A DNA stretch of 64,000 nucleotides from positions 62,001 to 126,000 of the forward strand of contig NZ_JACAPG010000010.1 of NCBI RefSeq assembly GCF_013385825.1. Direction: 5' to 3'. The stretch is from Pseudomonas reactans. GTDB taxonomy: Bacteria > Pseudomonadota > Gammaproteobacteria > Pseudomonadales > Pseudomonadaceae. Below are positions 62,896 through 64,000 of the stretch, piece after piece. The notes under the pieces were generated by a model. It was not told the DNA's origin. It worked only from the letters and a program-made list of their open reading frames with translations, and did no database searches. Numbering within the stretch: position 1 is the stretch's first letter; each line of letters opens with the position of its first letter. The position numbers were made by a program, and so were the translations under genes.

Positions 62896-64000
62896 CCGCT
62901 GCCGCCTTGCGATTTGACGGCATCGGCAAAACCTTTCCGGGGGTCAAGGCGCTGGATGGCATCAGCTTCAGCGCCCACCCTGGGCAGGTGCACGCGTTGA
63001 TGGGCGAGAACGGCGCGGGCAAGTCGACGCTGCTGAAGATCCTCGGCGGCGCCTACATCCCCAACAGCGGCACGCTGCAGATCGGCGAGCAGGTCATGGC
63101 CTTCAAGAACGCCGCTGACAGCATTGCCAGCGGCGTGGCGGTGATCCATCAGGAACTGCACCTGGTGCCGGAAATGACCGTGGCCGAGAACCTGTTCCTC
63201 GGGCATTTGCCCTCGCGCTTCGGCGTGGTCAACCGGAGGCTGCTGCGAGAGCAGGCCCTCGCTTGCCTCAAGGGGTTGGCGGATGAAATCGATCCCGCCG
63301 AGAAACTCGGCCGTTTGTCCCTGGGCCAGCGCCAACTGGTGGAAATCGCCAAGGCGCTGTCCCGTGGCGCGCATGTGATTGCGTTTGATGAGCCCACCAG
63401 CAGCTTGTCGGCGCGGGAAATCGACCGCTTGATGGCGATCATCACGCGCCTGCGGGATGAGGGCAAAGTGGTGCTCTACGTGTCGCACCGCATGGAGGAA
63501 GTGTTCCGCATCTGCAACGCGGTGACCGTCTTCAAGGACGGTCGCTACGTGCGCACCTTCGAGGACATGAGCACGCTGACCCATGACCAGTTGGTGACCT
63601 GCATGGTCGGCCGCGATATCCAGGACATCTACGACTACCGCCCGCGTGAGCACGGCGAGGTAGCGCTCAAGGTCGACAGCCTGTTGGGGCCCGGTCTGCG
63701 TGAGCCGATCAGCTTCAACGTGCGCAAGGGCGAGATTCTTGGGCTGTTCGGGCTGGTCGGGGCAGGGCGCACGGAGCTGTTCCGCCTGCTCAGTGGCCTG
63801 GAGCGTGCCAGCGCTGGGCAACTCCAGCTTTGTGGTGAGCTTTTGCGCTTGCAGTCACCACGCGACGCGATCGCCGCCGGCGTGTTGTTGTGCCCGGAAG
63901 ACCGCAAGAAGGAGGGCATCATTCCGCTGTCCAGCGTCGCCGAGAACATCAATATCAGTGCCCGTGGTGCCCATTCCAGGTTTGGCTGGCTGTTGCGCGA
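62892..64000 (+). CDS. araG: L-arabinose ABC transporter ATP-binding protein AraG (5' part, cut by window end)
   Basis: 369 codons are visible and the frame is open to the last base. First ABC domain: Walker [10 protein letters not shown] (38-46), Q-loop region [20 protein letters not shown], signature [20 protein letters not shown], Walker [13 protein letters not shown] and H-switch [13 protein letters not shown]. Second domain begins with the degenerate [16 protein letters not shown] and [15 protein letters not shown], normal for CUT2 importers. The permease gene araH is expected just past the window. Confidence 0.95.
   Translation, partial: MTAAALRFDGIGKTFPGVKALDGISFSAHPGQVHALMGENGAGKSTLLKILGGAYIPNSGTLQIGEQVMAFKNAADSIASGVAVIHQELHLVPEMTVAENLFLGHLPSRFGVVNRRLLREQALACLKGLADEIDPAEKLGRLSLGQRQLVEIAKALSRGAHVIAFDEPTSSLSAREIDRLMAIITRLRDEGKVVLYVSHRMEEVFRICNAVTVFKDGRYVRTFEDMSTLTHDQLVTCMVGRDIQDIYDYRPREHGEVALKVDSLLGPGLREPISFNVRKGEILGLFGLVGAGRTELFRLLSGLERASAGQLQLCGELLRLQSPRDAIAAGVLLCPEDRKKEGIIPLSSVAENINISARGAHSRFGWLLR

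Overview
This 64 kb window is a high-GC chromosomal segment from a fluorescent Pseudomonas, most likely the P. fluorescens species complex. The evidence is gene content and repeats. It carries dauBAR-type D-arginine catabolism, a membrane PQQ glucose dehydrogenase, a xylose isomerase plus XylFGH locus, a non-phosphorylative arabinose/aldonate locus, and at least ten REP-type palindromes of the kinds common in that group (arms such as GTGGCGAGCGGGCTTGCC and TGTAGGAGCGAGCTTGCTCG). No rRNA, tRNA, CRISPR array, IS transposase or prophage gene was recognised.

Region 1 (1-7383, + strand) is the export-apparatus half of a type III secretion system in the order sctJ(partial)-K-L-N-O-Q-R-S-T-U. Most junctions overlap by ATGA. 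This order resembles rhizobial (Rhc) operons more than the split P. syringae Hrp layout. Three things stand out. SctU has T-T-D-G where the autocleavage motif N-P-T-H should be. No SctP ruler gene lies between sctO and sctQ. REP palindromes interrupt the operon at sctN/sctO and sctR/sctS. SctQ also has an in-frame internal start with a good Shine-Dalgarno sequence. Convergent to this operon, across a small NTF2-like gene, is an 1156-residue protein with a duplicated N-terminal module and a hydrophobic C-terminal part. It is best read as a HrpF/NolX-like translocator or a giant effector.

Region 2 (11.6-17 kb, mostly minus) has an OmpR/EnvZ-type two-component pair followed by two small unknown genes in one apparent operon, an orphan flgG copy, a class C beta-lactamase-fold hydrolase, a GNAT acetyltransferase and a BrnA-like antitoxin without a visible toxin. 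Region 3 (17.4-25.8 kb) holds an amino-acid permease with an overlapping GlxA-type regulator, then a three-subunit molybdenum hydroxylase (2Fe-2S, Moco, triheme cytochrome c) and an acyl-CoA synthetase.

Region 4 (26-34 kb) has a basic amino-acid binding protein and dauB-dauA-dauR (D-arginine to L-arginine), a LysR regulator divergent from mmsA, and small membrane/lipoprotein genes. Region 5 (34.1-44.5 kb) is sugar uptake and oxidation: xylA-xylF-xylG-xylH, divergent xylR, a carbohydrate porin and gcd. Region 6 (44.8-54.1 kb) holds a dCache chemoreceptor, a bestrophin channel, an unknown winged-helix-like protein with a diguanylate cyclase, an ArsR regulator divergent from an old yellow enzyme with a perfect palindromic operator between them, and a TonB siderophore receptor. 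Region 7 (54.2-64 kb) is an arabinose/aldonate catabolic locus: GntR regulator, IlvD/Edd dehydratase, divergent MFS transporter, GguC/AraD1 protein, alpha-ketoglutarate semialdehyde dehydrogenase, lactonase, and araF-araG (cut by the window end). Together these turn an aldopentose into 2-oxoglutarate.
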